From: Porphyromonas sp.
GTDB taxonomy: Bacteria; Bacteroidota; Bacteroidia; Bacteroidales; Porphyromonadaceae
NCBI GenBank assembly: GCA_029983505.1
Contig: JASBZK010000003.1
Location: 25,888-89,887 of the forward strand
DNA: 64,000 nucleotides
Direction: 5' to 3'
The position numbers were made by a program, and so were the translations under genes. Each line of letters opens with the position of its first letter. The stretch's first letter is position 1. Shown one piece after another: positions 35,509 to 44,122 of the stretch. The notes beneath the pieces were generated by a model. The model made no database searches. It saw only the letters and a list, made by a program, of their open reading frames with translations, and had not been told where the DNA came from.

Positions 35509-36070
35509 GGTAGGCTTTGATTACCGTGTAGCAGAGCTTCTTGGCTTCATCAAGGTTGTCATTGACGATGACTTGATCCGCATAGCGGGCATAGGAAAGC
35601 TCTTCTTCCGCCCGCGAAAGGCGAAGGTCGATTTTCTCTGCCGTCTCGGTTCCTCTGCGGATCAGTCTTTCTCGGAGGACTTCGAGGCTCGGCGGCTGGA
35701 TGAAGATGAAAAGGGCATCGTTGCCAAACTCCTTTTTGAGTCTCAATGCACCTTTTACATCAATGTCGAGGAACACGTTTTTGCCCTCTGCTCGTGGCGT
35801 ATCCACTTCACTCCTAAGCGTGCCGTAATAGGTGCCTGAGTAGACCTCCTCGTACTCGATGAAGGCTCCTTCGGAGATCTTTTGCTCAAAGTCCTCTTTT
35901 GTCAGAAAATGGTATTCGCATCCGTGTTTCTCCGCTCCTCTCGGGGCACGAGAGGTAGCGGAGATGGAGAAATAGGGGTTTAGCTCCGGGCGGGAAAGGA
36001 TGTAGCTCAAGATGGTACTCTTTCCGGATCCGCTCGGTGCCGAGACGATGATTATCTTGCCTTTCTTCAT
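35495..36070 (-). CDS. gmk: Guanylate kinase
   Basis: Phosphorylates GMP to GDP. The P-loop SAPSGSGKST is at residues 10-19, followed by the GMP-binding SATSRAPRGAEKHG and YEEVYSGTYYGT. Length 191 aa. It lies 6 bp after yicC and overlaps nadD, an order (yicC-gmk-nadD) that recurs in Bacteroidetes. Confidence 0.96.
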   Translation of the reverse strand: MKKGKIIIVSAPSGSGKSTILSYILSRPELNPYFSISATSRAPRGAEKHGCEYHFLTKEDFEQKISEGAFIEYEEVYSGTYYGTLRSEVDTPRAEGKNVFLDIDVKGALRLKKEFGNDALFIFIQPPSLEVLRERLIRRGTETAEKIDLRLSRAEEELSYARYADQVIVNDNLDEAKKLCYTVIKAYLELD

Positions 36071-36076
36071 GGCTTA

Positions 36077-36958
36077 TTAGAGGACGTTCAGGACCTGTTC
36101 TTTGATCTGCTCGAGGTGGTCCTTCATTTTGACCACGATCTTCTGGAGCTCTGCGTGGTTGCTCTTGGAGCCGAGGGTATTGATCTCACGCCCCATTTCC
36201 TGGGCGATGAAGCCGAGCTTGCGCCCCTGTCCGGGATCGGGGAGATCCATTGTCTCTTGGAAATACTTCAGATGGTTCTTGAGCCGGTTTTTCTCTTCGT
36301 TGACATCGAGCTTTTCGATGTAGAAAATCATCTCCTGCTCAAGCCTGCCGGGATCATACTCGTGGTCGATGTACTTTTTGAGGTTGTCTTCGAGCCGCTG
36401 TTTGATCTCCGTGATGCGCTCTTCTTCAAAGGGTTTGGTCAGGGACAGAAGCTCATCAATGGCGCGGTTGTTTGCCTCAAAGACCCGATAAAGCGAAAGA
36501 CCCTCCTGGGCTCTGAACTCCTGAAGGTGATCGAGTGCGTCTCCGAGCGCTTTCGTCATCAGTTCCTTTATCGCTTCGATTTCGTCTTCCGACTCTTCGC
36601 GACTTTTTTGGACCCCGTTGAGCCCGAGGATGGTCTTCATCGGGTTGTCGAGCATCGGTATGCCGGTTTCTGCCGCAAAGTCTTGCAACTTCTGCCAGTA
36701 CTCTCTTGCCAAGGCTGCGTCAAAGGAGACGTTAGGCTCTTCTCTTAGATGCTCGACGGAGACAAAAACGTCTATTTTCCCTCTGAGCAGACTTTGTGCC
36801 ACTGTCTTGCGCACCTCGATCTCTTCGCTCCTCAGGTCAAAAGGCAGTCTCAGGGAGATGTCTGCCTGTTTGCTGTTGAGCGACCGTATCTCTACGGTTA
36901 CTTTTTGGCTTTCGGATTTGGCCTCGGCCTTACCGAAGCCGGTCATAGAGTGAATCAT
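36077..36958 (-). CDS. yicC: YicC/YloC-family endoribonuclease
   Basis: A 293-aa member of the YicC family, whose E. coli member is reported to be an endoribonuclease acting on small RNA. I use ATG 36958 (MIHSMTGFGKAEAKSE), which matches the highly conserved family N-terminus; the upstream extension to 37021 lies in secA. The conserved C-terminus FIAQEMGREINTLGSKSN is present. It is 14 bp after secA and 6 bp before gmk. Confidence 0.93.
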   Translation of the reverse strand: MIHSMTGFGKAEAKSESQKVTVEIRSLNSKQADISLRLPFDLRSEEIEVRKTVAQSLLRGKIDVFVSVEHLREEPNVSFDAALAREYWQKLQDFAAETGIPMLDNPMKTILGLNGVQKSREESEDEIEAIKELMTKALGDALDHLQEFRAQEGLSLYRVFEANNRAIDELLSLTKPFEEERITEIKQRLEDNLKKYIDHEYDPGRLEQEMIFYIEKLDVNEEKNRLKNHLKYFQETMDLPDPGQGRKLGFIAQEMGREINTLGSKSNHAELQKIVVKMKDHLEQIKEQVLNVL

Positions 36959-36972
36959 ATCCGATGAGAGGG

Positions 36973-39900
36973 TTAGAGGTTTTTGCCGTGGCAGTTCTTG
37001 AACTTTTTGCCGCTTCCGCAAGGACAGGGATCGTTGCGTCCGATCTTTTGCTGAGCGACGTAAGGCTGGCGCTTCTCGGGCTCTTTGGCAGAGGCATTCT
37101 TCCCCGCTTGGTAGCGTGCTTCCTGCTGTGCCTCATAGTCGTCTTTTTGCTCTTTGTACTGTTTGCGACCGGCGTTTTCTCTCGGGTCATCGTGCTGCTC
37201 GCGTACTTGGAGATTTTGCGCCTGAGTCTGTTGCTGCGGTGGTGCCACGTTGATGTGACCGCGCATGATGATCTCGGTGGCTTTTTGGTTCATCTCGGCA
37301 ACCATTTCGGCAAAAAGCTCGTAGGCCTCCACCTTGAAGATCACGAGGGGATCCTTATTCTCATAAGACGCATTGCGGACTGCGTTCTGGAGTTCGTCCA
37401 TATTTAGGAGGTGGCGCTCCCACGCGTCGTCTATGGTGTAGAGGAGGATGGTCTTTTGGAACGCCTTGCCGATGTTCTTGGAGTGCGTCTCGACTGCCTC
37501 TTTGAGATTGACGACCACATTGTACATCAAGCGTCCGTCCGAGACAGGGACATAAATGTTTTCCACCTTGTCTCCGTGCATTTGGTAGAAGTTCTGGAGA
37601 ATGGGGTCTGCCAGCTCGGCGATGCGATCCATTCTTCTCTGAAGCGTCTTTATGGCTTCGTCGACGATGGCATCCGCAATCTGCTCTTTGCTCATCGAAC
37701 GGAATCTTGATTCCGCGTCATCCGGCAGATCGAGTGCGAAGATGGTGTAGACCTCTGTCTTGAACTCTTGGAACGTGGCTCCTTCAAACTTTTCTGCCAC
37801 TTTCTCCGCCGTCTGCTGGAGGGTATTGATGACGTCCATACCCACACGCTCACCCATAAGGGCGTGGTTTCTGCGGGTGTAGATGACCTTACGCTGAGCG
37901 TTCTTTACGTCGTCGTACTCGAGGAGATGCTTACGGATGCCGAAGTTGTTTTCTTCGACTTTCTTTTGGGCGTTTTCCACAGCCTTGGAGAGCTGCGAGC
38001 TCTCCAGCATATCTTCGTCCTTGAAGCCCATCGTGCTAAGCCACTTGGCCATACGGTCGGACCCGAATAGGCGCATCAGTTTGTCTTCCATAGAGACGAA
38101 GAAGACGGAGGATCCGGGGTCGCCCTGGCGTCCGGCACGACCGCGGAGCTGACGGTCCACGCGCCGGGACTCGTGCCGCTCTGTACCGATGATGGCGAGA
38201 CCGCCCTTCGCGCGAACTTCCGGAGACAGTTTGATGTCGGTACCGCGGCCGGCCATATTGGTGGCGATGGTCACAGTGCTGCTCTGTCCCGCTTGAGCCA
38301 CGATCTCGGCCTCCTTCTGGTGCAGCTTGGCGTTGAGGACTTGGTGCGGAATTTTGCGGAGTGTGAGCATCTTGGAGAGCAACTCCGATATTTCGACGGA
38401 CGTTGTCCCGACGAGAACCGGTCTGCCGAGTGCCGTGAGGCGCTCCACTTCGTCGATCACGGCGGCATACTTGACACGTGCAGTCTTGTAGATGCGGTCG
38501 TTTTCGTCGATGCGGGCGATGGGCTTATTTGTGGGGATGACTACGACATCGAGCTTGTAGATGTCCCAAAACTCCTTTGCCTCCGTCTCCGCCGTACCGG
38601 TCATGCCGGCCAGTTTGTGGTACATACGGAAGTAGTTCTGGAGCGTGATTGTGGCTTTGGTCTGAGAGGCCTGCTCGACTTTGACGTGCTCTTTGGCTTC
38701 GATGGCTTGGTGGAGACCGTCGGAGTACCTCCGCCCGTCCATAATACGTCCTGTCTGCTCGTCTACGATGAGGACTTTATTGTCCATCACCACGTACTGG
38801 TCGTCTCTCTCGAAGAGCGTGTAGGCTCTAAGGAGCTGGTTTATGGTGTGGACGCGCTCGCTTTTGATGGCGTAGGCGGTCAGCATTTCATCTTTTTTCG
38901 TCGCCTTCTCTTCCGGGGTGAGGTCTTGGTTCTCAAGGTCGCTCATCTCGGTGGCGATGTCCGGGAGGATGAAGAACTCGGGGTCGTCACTCTTACCCGT
39001 GAGGAGGTCGATACCTTTGTCCGTGAGCTCAATGCGGTTCGTCTTTTCGTCGATCACGAAGTAGAGCACGTCGGTGGCTGTGTGCATCTCCCGGTTATTG
39101 TCCGCCATAAAGTAGGCTTCCGTCTCAAGCAGGTGCTTCTTGACGCCCTCTTCGCTTAAATACTTGATAAGGGCTTTGTTTTTGGGTAGCCCCTTGTAGC
39201 TTCTGAAAAGCTGGACATAGCCGTCCTCTTGGACTTTTTTGTCCTCGCTTGCGATCTTTTGCTTCGCTTCTGTGAGAAGTTTCGTGGCCAGTGTCTTCTG
39301 GGCGTTCACCACAAGCTCCACATTCGAGCGAAACTCTTCGAACATCTGGTCGCCCTTCGTCTCCACGGGACCCGAGATAATCAGCGGCGTACGGGCATCG
39401 TCAATAAGGACGGAGTCCACTTCGTCGACGATGGCGTAGTTGTGTTTCCGTTGAACCAGATCGTCCGGCTTGCGTGCCATATTGTCGCGGAGGTAGTCGA
39501 AGCCGAACTCGTTATTGGTGCCGAAAGTGATGTCGCAGTTGTAGGCGGCACGACGCTCGGGGGAGTTGGGCTCGGTTTTGTCGATACATGCGACAGAGAG
39601 TCCATGGAACATATACAGCGGTCCCATCCACTCGGAGTCACGCTTGGCGAGGTAGTCGTTGACGGTGACGACGTGCACACCGCTGCCGGTGAGTGCGTTC
39701 AGGAATACGGGCAAAGTAGCCACGAGCGTTTTACCTTCCCCGGTGGCCATTTCCGCTATTTTCCCTTGGTGCAGGACGACGCCGCCGATGAGCTGGACGT
39801 CGTAGTGAACCATATCCCAGGTGACGGGATTACCCCCCGCCATCCAGGTGTGTTTGTACACGGCTTTGTCCCCCTCTATGGTGACGAAGTCTTTCGTGAC

Positions 39901-40317
39901 GGCTAAGTCGCGGTCGAAGTCCGAAGCCGTGACTTCGATGGTCTCGTTTTCCATAAAACGACGAGCCGTGTCTTTCATTATCGCAAAAGCTTCGGGCAAA
40001 AGCTCCGTGAGCTTTTCCTCTTTCATATCGAGGATATGTTCCTCAATCTTGTCTACTTCTGCCCAGATTGCCTCTCTCTCGGAGAGCTCTTTGCCTTCCA
40101 CGGAGGCTTTCAGCTCCGAGATACGGTCGTTTTCGGCGCGGACGTAGTCTTGGATCTCTTGGCGCATGGCAGATGAGCGAGCCCGGAGCTCGTCATTAGA
40201 CCACGTTTTTACTTTTTCGAACTGTTCGTTGATTTTGGCTACGTAGGGTCTCAGCTCTTTGAGGTCCTTATCCGATTTATTGCCAAAAATCTTGGCCAGT
40301 AAATTATTTAATCCCAT
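36973..40317 (-). CDS. secA: Preprotein translocase ATPase SecA
   Basis: The motor of Sec-dependent export. I use ATG 40317 (MGLNNLLAKIFGNKSDKDL), giving 1114 aa; an in-frame ATG at 40386 adds 23 residues without family similarity. DEAD motor motifs (ATGEGKTLVATLP, VDEVDSVLIDDARTPLI), the preprotein cross-linking domain and the helical wing are present. The C-terminal zinc tail has DPCPCGSGKKFKNCHG. The length is at the upper end, as usual for Bacteroidetes SecA. It begins the secA-yicC-gmk-nadD cluster. Confidence 0.96.
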   Translation of the reverse strand: MGLNNLLAKIFGNKSDKDLKELRPYVAKINEQFEKVKTWSNDELRARSSAMRQEIQDYVRAENDRISELKASVEGKELSEREAIWAEVDKIEEHILDMKEEKLTELLPEAFAIMKDTARRFMENETIEVTASDFDRDLAVTKDFVTIEGDKAVYKHTWMAGGNPVTWDMVHYDVQLIGGVVLHQGKIAEMATGEGKTLVATLPVFLNALTGSGVHVVTVNDYLAKRDSEWMGPLYMFHGLSVACIDKTEPNSPERRAAYNCDITFGTNNEFGFDYLRDNMARKPDDLVQRKHNYAIVDEVDSVLIDDARTPLIISGPVETKGDQMFEEFRSNVELVVNAQKTLATKLLTEAKQKIASEDKKVQEDGYVQLFRSYKGLPKNKALIKYLSEEGVKKHLLETEAYFMADNNREMHTATDVLYFVIDEKTNRIELTDKGIDLLTGKSDDPEFFILPDIATEMSDLENQDLTPEEKATKKDEMLTAYAIKSERVHTINQLLRAYTLFERDDQYVVMDNKVLIVDEQTGRIMDGRRYSDGLHQAIEAKEHVKVEQASQTKATITLQNYFRMYHKLAGMTGTAETEAKEFWDIYKLDVVVIPTNKPIARIDENDRIYKTARVKYAAVIDEVERLTALGRPVLVGTTSVEISELLSKMLTLRKIPHQVLNAKLHQKEAEIVAQAGQSSTVTIATNMAGRGTDIKLSPEVRAKGGLAIIGTERHESRRVDRQLRGRAGRQGDPGSSVFFVSMEDKLMRLFGSDRMAKWLSTMGFKDEDMLESSQLSKAVENAQKKVEENNFGIRKHLLEYDDVKNAQRKVIYTRRNHALMGERVGMDVINTLQQTAEKVAEKFEGATFQEFKTEVYTIFALDLPDDAESRFRSMSKEQIADAIVDEAIKTLQRRMDRIAELADPILQNFYQMHGDKVENIYVPVSDGRLMYNVVVNLKEAVETHSKNIGKAFQKTILLYTIDDAWERHLLNMDELQNAVRNASYENKDPLVIFKVEAYELFAEMVAEMNQKATEIIMRGHINVAPPQQQTQAQNLQVREQHDDPRENAGRKQYKEQKDDYEAQQEARYQAGKNASAKEPEKRQPYVAQQKIGRNDPCPCGSGKKFKNCHGKNL

Positions 40318-40399
40318 AGGTGTATCGTGTCTCAGTGACGCTTGTTCTGATTTTTTACTTGTTTCGGTATCTTCTTTCTCTCCCATCTCTTCGCAATCA

Positions 40400-42010
40400 C
40401 TACCTCGATGGCGGTCGTATGCGCAGAGTCTCGCAGATCACTTCGGAGACGTTTCTGAGGTCGAGAGGTGTCTCGATGCGCCCCGGAGTGATGCCCGGAC
40501 CGAGTATCAGGAGGGGAGAAGTGATGCTTGCGAAGAAGTGTGCCGCAGGATGTGCGGATGAGCCTACGGGACTATTCCCGAACGTGAAGCCCGTCTGAAG
40601 TCCGAATACGACGTCACCACGGTCTTTGGCGGGGACGCTGTGCATCGCCGTGAGGAGCTTGGCGTTACCGTCATTCGTCAGGAGGCTTCGGCGCAGCTCC
40701 CACTCGGGGAATGCGTATGCTACTCCGGCAAACTCTTGGAGAAAATCGGCGACCAGACGGCGGACTTCTTCGCTGTCGAGTTTGGAAGCCTTCAGACGTT
40801 CGTTGTCCAAGTAAAGTTGCCCCTCCTCCGTGATCTCTTTTACCAAACCTTTGACCCCGTATCGGGTGTCCAGGTACATATTGGTGAGTGCCTTGCACTT
40901 GTCCGCGTGAAAAGTGCGGTTTTCCGCATCGGCGCGCACTTCTGCGGGGGCCATTCCGTCACCGGAGATGATAAGGACGGTCTCTTTTGGCAGCTGCTTC
41001 CTCAGTCTCCTGATCTCTTCTTCGAGACGATAGTACCCGTCCATTATCTCGGGGGAGAGGAGCGCGGGCGAAAATTCCCCCGGCACCGCCAGGCTGTAAG
41101 TCAGGGCAAGGACGTCGGTGTTGCCATCAGTGCCGAGACCTCCGTTTTCGATCAAAGAGAGTGCGGTCTCGGTGACTTCTTCATTGGCAAGAGGGGTATT
41201 GAGGTACGACTCCGCCCGAGTCAGTGTGTGCGAAAAAGGAACCTCTTCGTGTCTGAAAGTCCACTTACCGTACTTCTCGAAAAAGTCGGAGTGATAATAG
41301 GGTGTCCAAGAGATTCCTTTGGAGAGCTTGACCCGTGGCGCGGGGAGCTTGGATACATACCAAGGCAGCTTCGTAGGGTAATAGTTGCTTGATGCCCTCT
41401 CGCCCCTTGTCTCGTTTGTCCAGAAAACCCCGTCGGCACCGGTTCCTCCGCCGATAATGGCCTCTTCCGGTCGTGTCGCCACGCTGTAAACCACCCCAAG
41501 CCCCCCGGATGCCCTTTTGACGGCATCCGAAATGGTGGCAGACAGAAGCGTCTCCGGCGCCAATCTCTCGGAAGTCCCTATCCCGGAATACTTGTCCGAA
41601 AAAAAGACCGAAAGAGATCTGTCGAGGGTGCCGTTCTTGAGCTTGCGGAGCGGTCTGCGCGCAGTCACTCCGTTTTCCAGTCCCAAGACTCCGGTGTGTA
41701 GGATGGCTGCGGAAACTGCGGCATCGGCAGTGATGAGCGGGTGGCGGACTTGAGGGTAGAGTAGGGCGCTTTTGAGCAGGTCGATCTGCCCGCTCTCCTC
41801 TAATGTGAGTTCCAAAAGATTCGTCTCAAGACCCGATACGGTGATGAGGACGACGAGGCGCGGCGCACCCTCTTTCCGGCTCGTTTGCTCCTCTGCATCC
41901 GTGGGCTCAAAGTCCTCTCTCATAGAGATCATAGCCTCTGCCGAGAGCAGGTTCAACTGAACCGCCCCCGCCAAAAGTGCGAGCAAAGGATATACGAACT
42001 TATTTCTCAA
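40400..42010 (-). CDS. Exported alkaline-phosphatase-superfamily protein, probably inactive
   Basis: A 536-aa protein with a signal peptide (residues 1-24). The overall layout resembles the PafA-type phosphatases of Bacteroidetes: an N-terminal strand RLVVLITVSGLE, a central ILHTGVLGLENGV, a GQLYLDNERLKASKLD region and a C-terminal SPLLILGPGI. Expected metal ligands are missing: the first Asp (VDQMR-like) is VSGLE, the TADHG motif is SGDGM, and the C-terminal THVPL His is TSPL. It may be a pseudo-enzyme with a binding or chaperone role. It ends 82 bp before the secA start. Confidence 0.75.
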   Translation of the reverse strand: MRNKFVYPLLALLAGAVQLNLLSAEAMISMREDFEPTDAEEQTSRKEGAPRLVVLITVSGLETNLLELTLEESGQIDLLKSALLYPQVRHPLITADAAVSAAILHTGVLGLENGVTARRPLRKLKNGTLDRSLSVFFSDKYSGIGTSERLAPETLLSATISDAVKRASGGLGVVYSVATRPEEAIIGGGTGADGVFWTNETRGERASSNYYPTKLPWYVSKLPAPRVKLSKGISWTPYYHSDFFEKYGKWTFRHEEVPFSHTLTRAESYLNTPLANEEVTETALSLIENGGLGTDGNTDVLALTYSLAVPGEFSPALLSPEIMDGYYRLEEEIRRLRKQLPKETVLIISGDGMAPAEVRADAENRTFHADKCKALTNMYLDTRYGVKGLVKEITEEGQLYLDNERLKASKLDSEEVRRLVADFLQEFAGVAYAFPEWELRRSLLTNDGNAKLLTAMHSVPAKDRGDVVFGLQTGFTFGNSPVGSSAHPAAHFFASITSPLLILGPGITPGRIETPLDLRNVSEVICETLRIRPPSR

Positions 42011-42153
42011 TCAATGGTGATGCCTATGGACGAATCCGCGTTTGTTTCTACTTAATCAGCTTACAAATTTACCACTTTCTTCCTTATCTATACCCCGCCC
42101 TGTCTCGAAGCACTGAAGTGCCGCCGAATGGGCTCAAACAGCCCGATGGTTCT

Positions 42154-42233
42154 TGATCCGTATCTCGCAATCTTCCCGGTACGTGTCTCGTTTCATCGTG
42201 ATACAGACCAAAGAGATCTTCTCGGTACGTCCA
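42154..42233. repeat. Four-box 23-bp-pitch intergenic element, copy G
   Basis: Boxes begin at 42154, 42177, 42200 and 42223 with orientations - - + -, the same as copy B. In the central 72 bp it matches copy B at 66 positions with no gaps. It lies in the 398-bp divergent gap 42011-42408, which otherwise holds only the -7 box at 42355. Confidence 0.88.
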
Positions 42234-42354
42234 AGGTATAGGTCGGAGTTTGGAGGACACCTCCTTTTCTTGCTGAAGTTAATCTTGACGGGTTCTAATG
42301 CGTATGCTCGTATGCACGTCGCTTCCACTTATGGGTTTCGATACAATTATGTGG

Positions 42355-42362
42355 TATCTTTG
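42355..42362 (+). promoter_or_regulatory. Putative -7 box for the desulfidase gene
   Basis: TATCTTTG matches TAnnTTTG, 46 bp before the start codon at 42409; no clear -33 element. Confidence 0.55.
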
Positions 42363-42408
42363 TTATAGTTTGAACGAAACCATTCACTCCCTTACATACC
42401 AAGTATAA

Positions 42409-43731
42409 ATGATGAACAGACAGACCCAACTGGATATCATCAAGATGATACACCGCGAAGTGGTTCCCGCCACCGGCTGTACCGAACCCGTAGCCGTAGC
42501 CCTCACCGTGGCACACGCTTCCGAAGTATTGCCCGGAAAAGTGACCTCCATCCGTCTCGACTTGAGCGCCAACATCCTCAAAAATGCTATGGGGGTAGGT
42601 ATCCCCGGCACCGGTATGATCGGTCTTCCCATCGCTGTGGCTCTGGGTGCCGTAGTCGCCGACCCCTCCAAGCAACTGACCATCTTGGACGATTTCTCCA
42701 AGGAGCAGTTTGAGGAGGCCAAGCAAATGATGGATGCCAAAATGATTGACATCAACCTCAAACAGGGAGACGTCGACAAGCTCTATATCGAAGCGACGCT
42801 TAAGGACGACAGTGGTCACGAGGCGGTAGCCATCATCGAGCACGTCCATACCGCTCTCAAGTCGCTCACTTTGGACGGGAAAGCAGTAGAGCGGAAAGAA
42901 TCCGTAGCAGAGACCGAAGACAGCGCCTGTAACTGCGTCCCGTCGGAGAATTACGATGGTCCCGATGTGCCCCTGACTTTCGATATGGTCTATGACTTCG
43001 CCACAGAAATGCCTTTGGACGAAATAGACTTCATCCTCGAAGCGGCCCGGCTCAATAAGAATGCCGCCGAATATTCGCTCCGCGGGGAGTATGGTCACGC
43101 CGTGGGCAAGATGATCAAGGGCGAGCTTGGGAAAAAGTTCCTCGGCGATACCCCCTATACCCATCTTTTGACCTACACCTCTGCGGCATGTGATGCCCGT
43201 ATGGACGGGGCACCCGTCACGGTGATGAGCAACTCCGGATCCGGAAACCAAGGCATCACGGCTACTCTGCCGGTGCTCACTTTCGCAGAAGACCAAGGTG
43301 TCAGCGAAGAGCGGAAGATTCGGGCGCTGATGCTGAGCAATCTGATGGTCGTCTACATCAAACAGAAACTGGGTCGTCTCTCTGCTCTCTGCGGTTGCGT
43401 GGTTGCATCCACGGGATCTGCCTGCGGGATAACTTACCTCCTTGGCGGCACGCGCGAGCAGATCGGGTACTCAGTAAAGAATATGGTCGGCAACCTCACG
43501 GGGATGATTTGCGACGGAGCCAAACCGAGCTGTAGTCTCAAAGTGACGAGCGGTGCAAGCTCCGCGATGCTTTCCTCTCTCCTTGCCATTGAGCGCAAAG
43601 TGGTGACGAGCAGCGAAGGGGTCGTAGACGACGATATCGATAAGTCGATCGATAACCTGACAAGCATAGGACGAGACGCGATGACGGCTACCGACAAGCA
43701 CATCCTCCACATTATGACCCACAAAGACTAA
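42409..43731 (+). CDS. L-cysteine desulfidase / serine dehydratase-alpha family protein (UPF0597)
   Basis: A 440-aa protein of the UPF0597 (YhaM/CyuA) family, Fe-S enzymes that break down L-cysteine to pyruvate, ammonia and sulfide. Conserved blocks include PATGCTEPVAVAL (Cys24), GIPGTGMIGLPIA, SNSGSGNQGI and the cysteine pair regions SALCGCVVAST and ICDGAKPSCSLK, the likely cluster ligands. Either of two adjacent ATGs could start it. It is a single-gene unit with its own -7 box and terminator. It would supply sulfide and pyruvate in an amino-acid-fermenting anaerobe. Confidence 0.88.
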   Translation: MMNRQTQLDIIKMIHREVVPATGCTEPVAVALTVAHASEVLPGKVTSIRLDLSANILKNAMGVGIPGTGMIGLPIAVALGAVVADPSKQLTILDDFSKEQFEEAKQMMDAKMIDINLKQGDVDKLYIEATLKDDSGHEAVAIIEHVHTALKSLTLDGKAVERKESVAETEDSACNCVPSENYDGPDVPLTFDMVYDFATEMPLDEIDFILEAARLNKNAAEYSLRGEYGHAVGKMIKGELGKKFLGDTPYTHLLTYTSAACDARMDGAPVTVMSNSGSGNQGITATLPVLTFAEDQGVSEERKIRALMLSNLMVVYIKQKLGRLSALCGCVVASTGSACGITYLLGGTREQIGYSVKNMVGNLTGMICDGAKPSCSLKVTSGASSAMLSSLLAIERKVVTSSEGVVDDDIDKSIDNLTSIGRDAMTATDKHILHIMTHKD

Positions 43732-43751
43732 GAGATCCTTAAGCAAGTTAC

Positions 43752-43795
43752 AAAAAGTCCCCAAGACGGAACCGATGCCGTCTCGGGGACTTTTT
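43752..43795. terminator. Bidirectional intrinsic terminator
   Basis: AAAAAGTCCCC..AGACGG (43752-43769) pairs with CCGTCT.GGGGACTTTTT (43778-43795). The A run and T run on either side suit both convergent units. Confidence 0.88.
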
Positions 43796-43816
43796 GTGTG
43801 TTCTGTGGGCGTCTGC

Positions 43817-44074
43817 TCAGTCATTACGACGGCTCCTCTTCATGATGTTTTCCTCAGCAAAAGCGTCCCAACGGCTCCTGAGCTCCTTTCGCCGAATATA
43901 GTTCCATCTGATGAGTAGGACGAAGAAGAGGATGGGCAGGATTGTAACCAATGGTGTCGTGAATTCCGTTAGAGACACATAGGTAACTGCCACAAGAAAG
44001 AGGACTGCGGTAAGTATGAGCGCAATGAGGTATAGCTTCTTTTTCTTTTTTAGCTCGATATTCGTAGCTTTCAT
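43817..44074 (-). CDS. Small two-helix membrane protein
   Basis: An 85-aa protein with a lysine-rich N-terminus (KKKKK, residues 9-13), two predicted transmembrane segments (about 14-33 and 40-55) and a basic, charged C-terminal tail. No family recognised. It lies 48 bp after the DUF4105 gene and before the terminator at 43752-43795, so it is likely the last gene of that operon. A slightly shifted competing frame has no membrane pattern and is rejected. Confidence 0.65.
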   Translation of the reverse strand: MKATNIELKKKKKLYLIALILTAVLFLVAVTYVSLTEFTTPLVTILPILFFVLLIRWNYIRRKELRSRWDAFAEENIMKRSRRND

Positions 44075-44122
44075 AGTACTGAGGAATGGTTTCTAACAGG
44101 GTCTCCAAGTTATGAGTGAAAG

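Noticed and set aside
43854..44108. 84-aa ORF overlapping the small membrane protein
   Set aside because: A different frame of the same stretch without hydrophobic pattern or recognisable family; the 85-aa frame is preferred.
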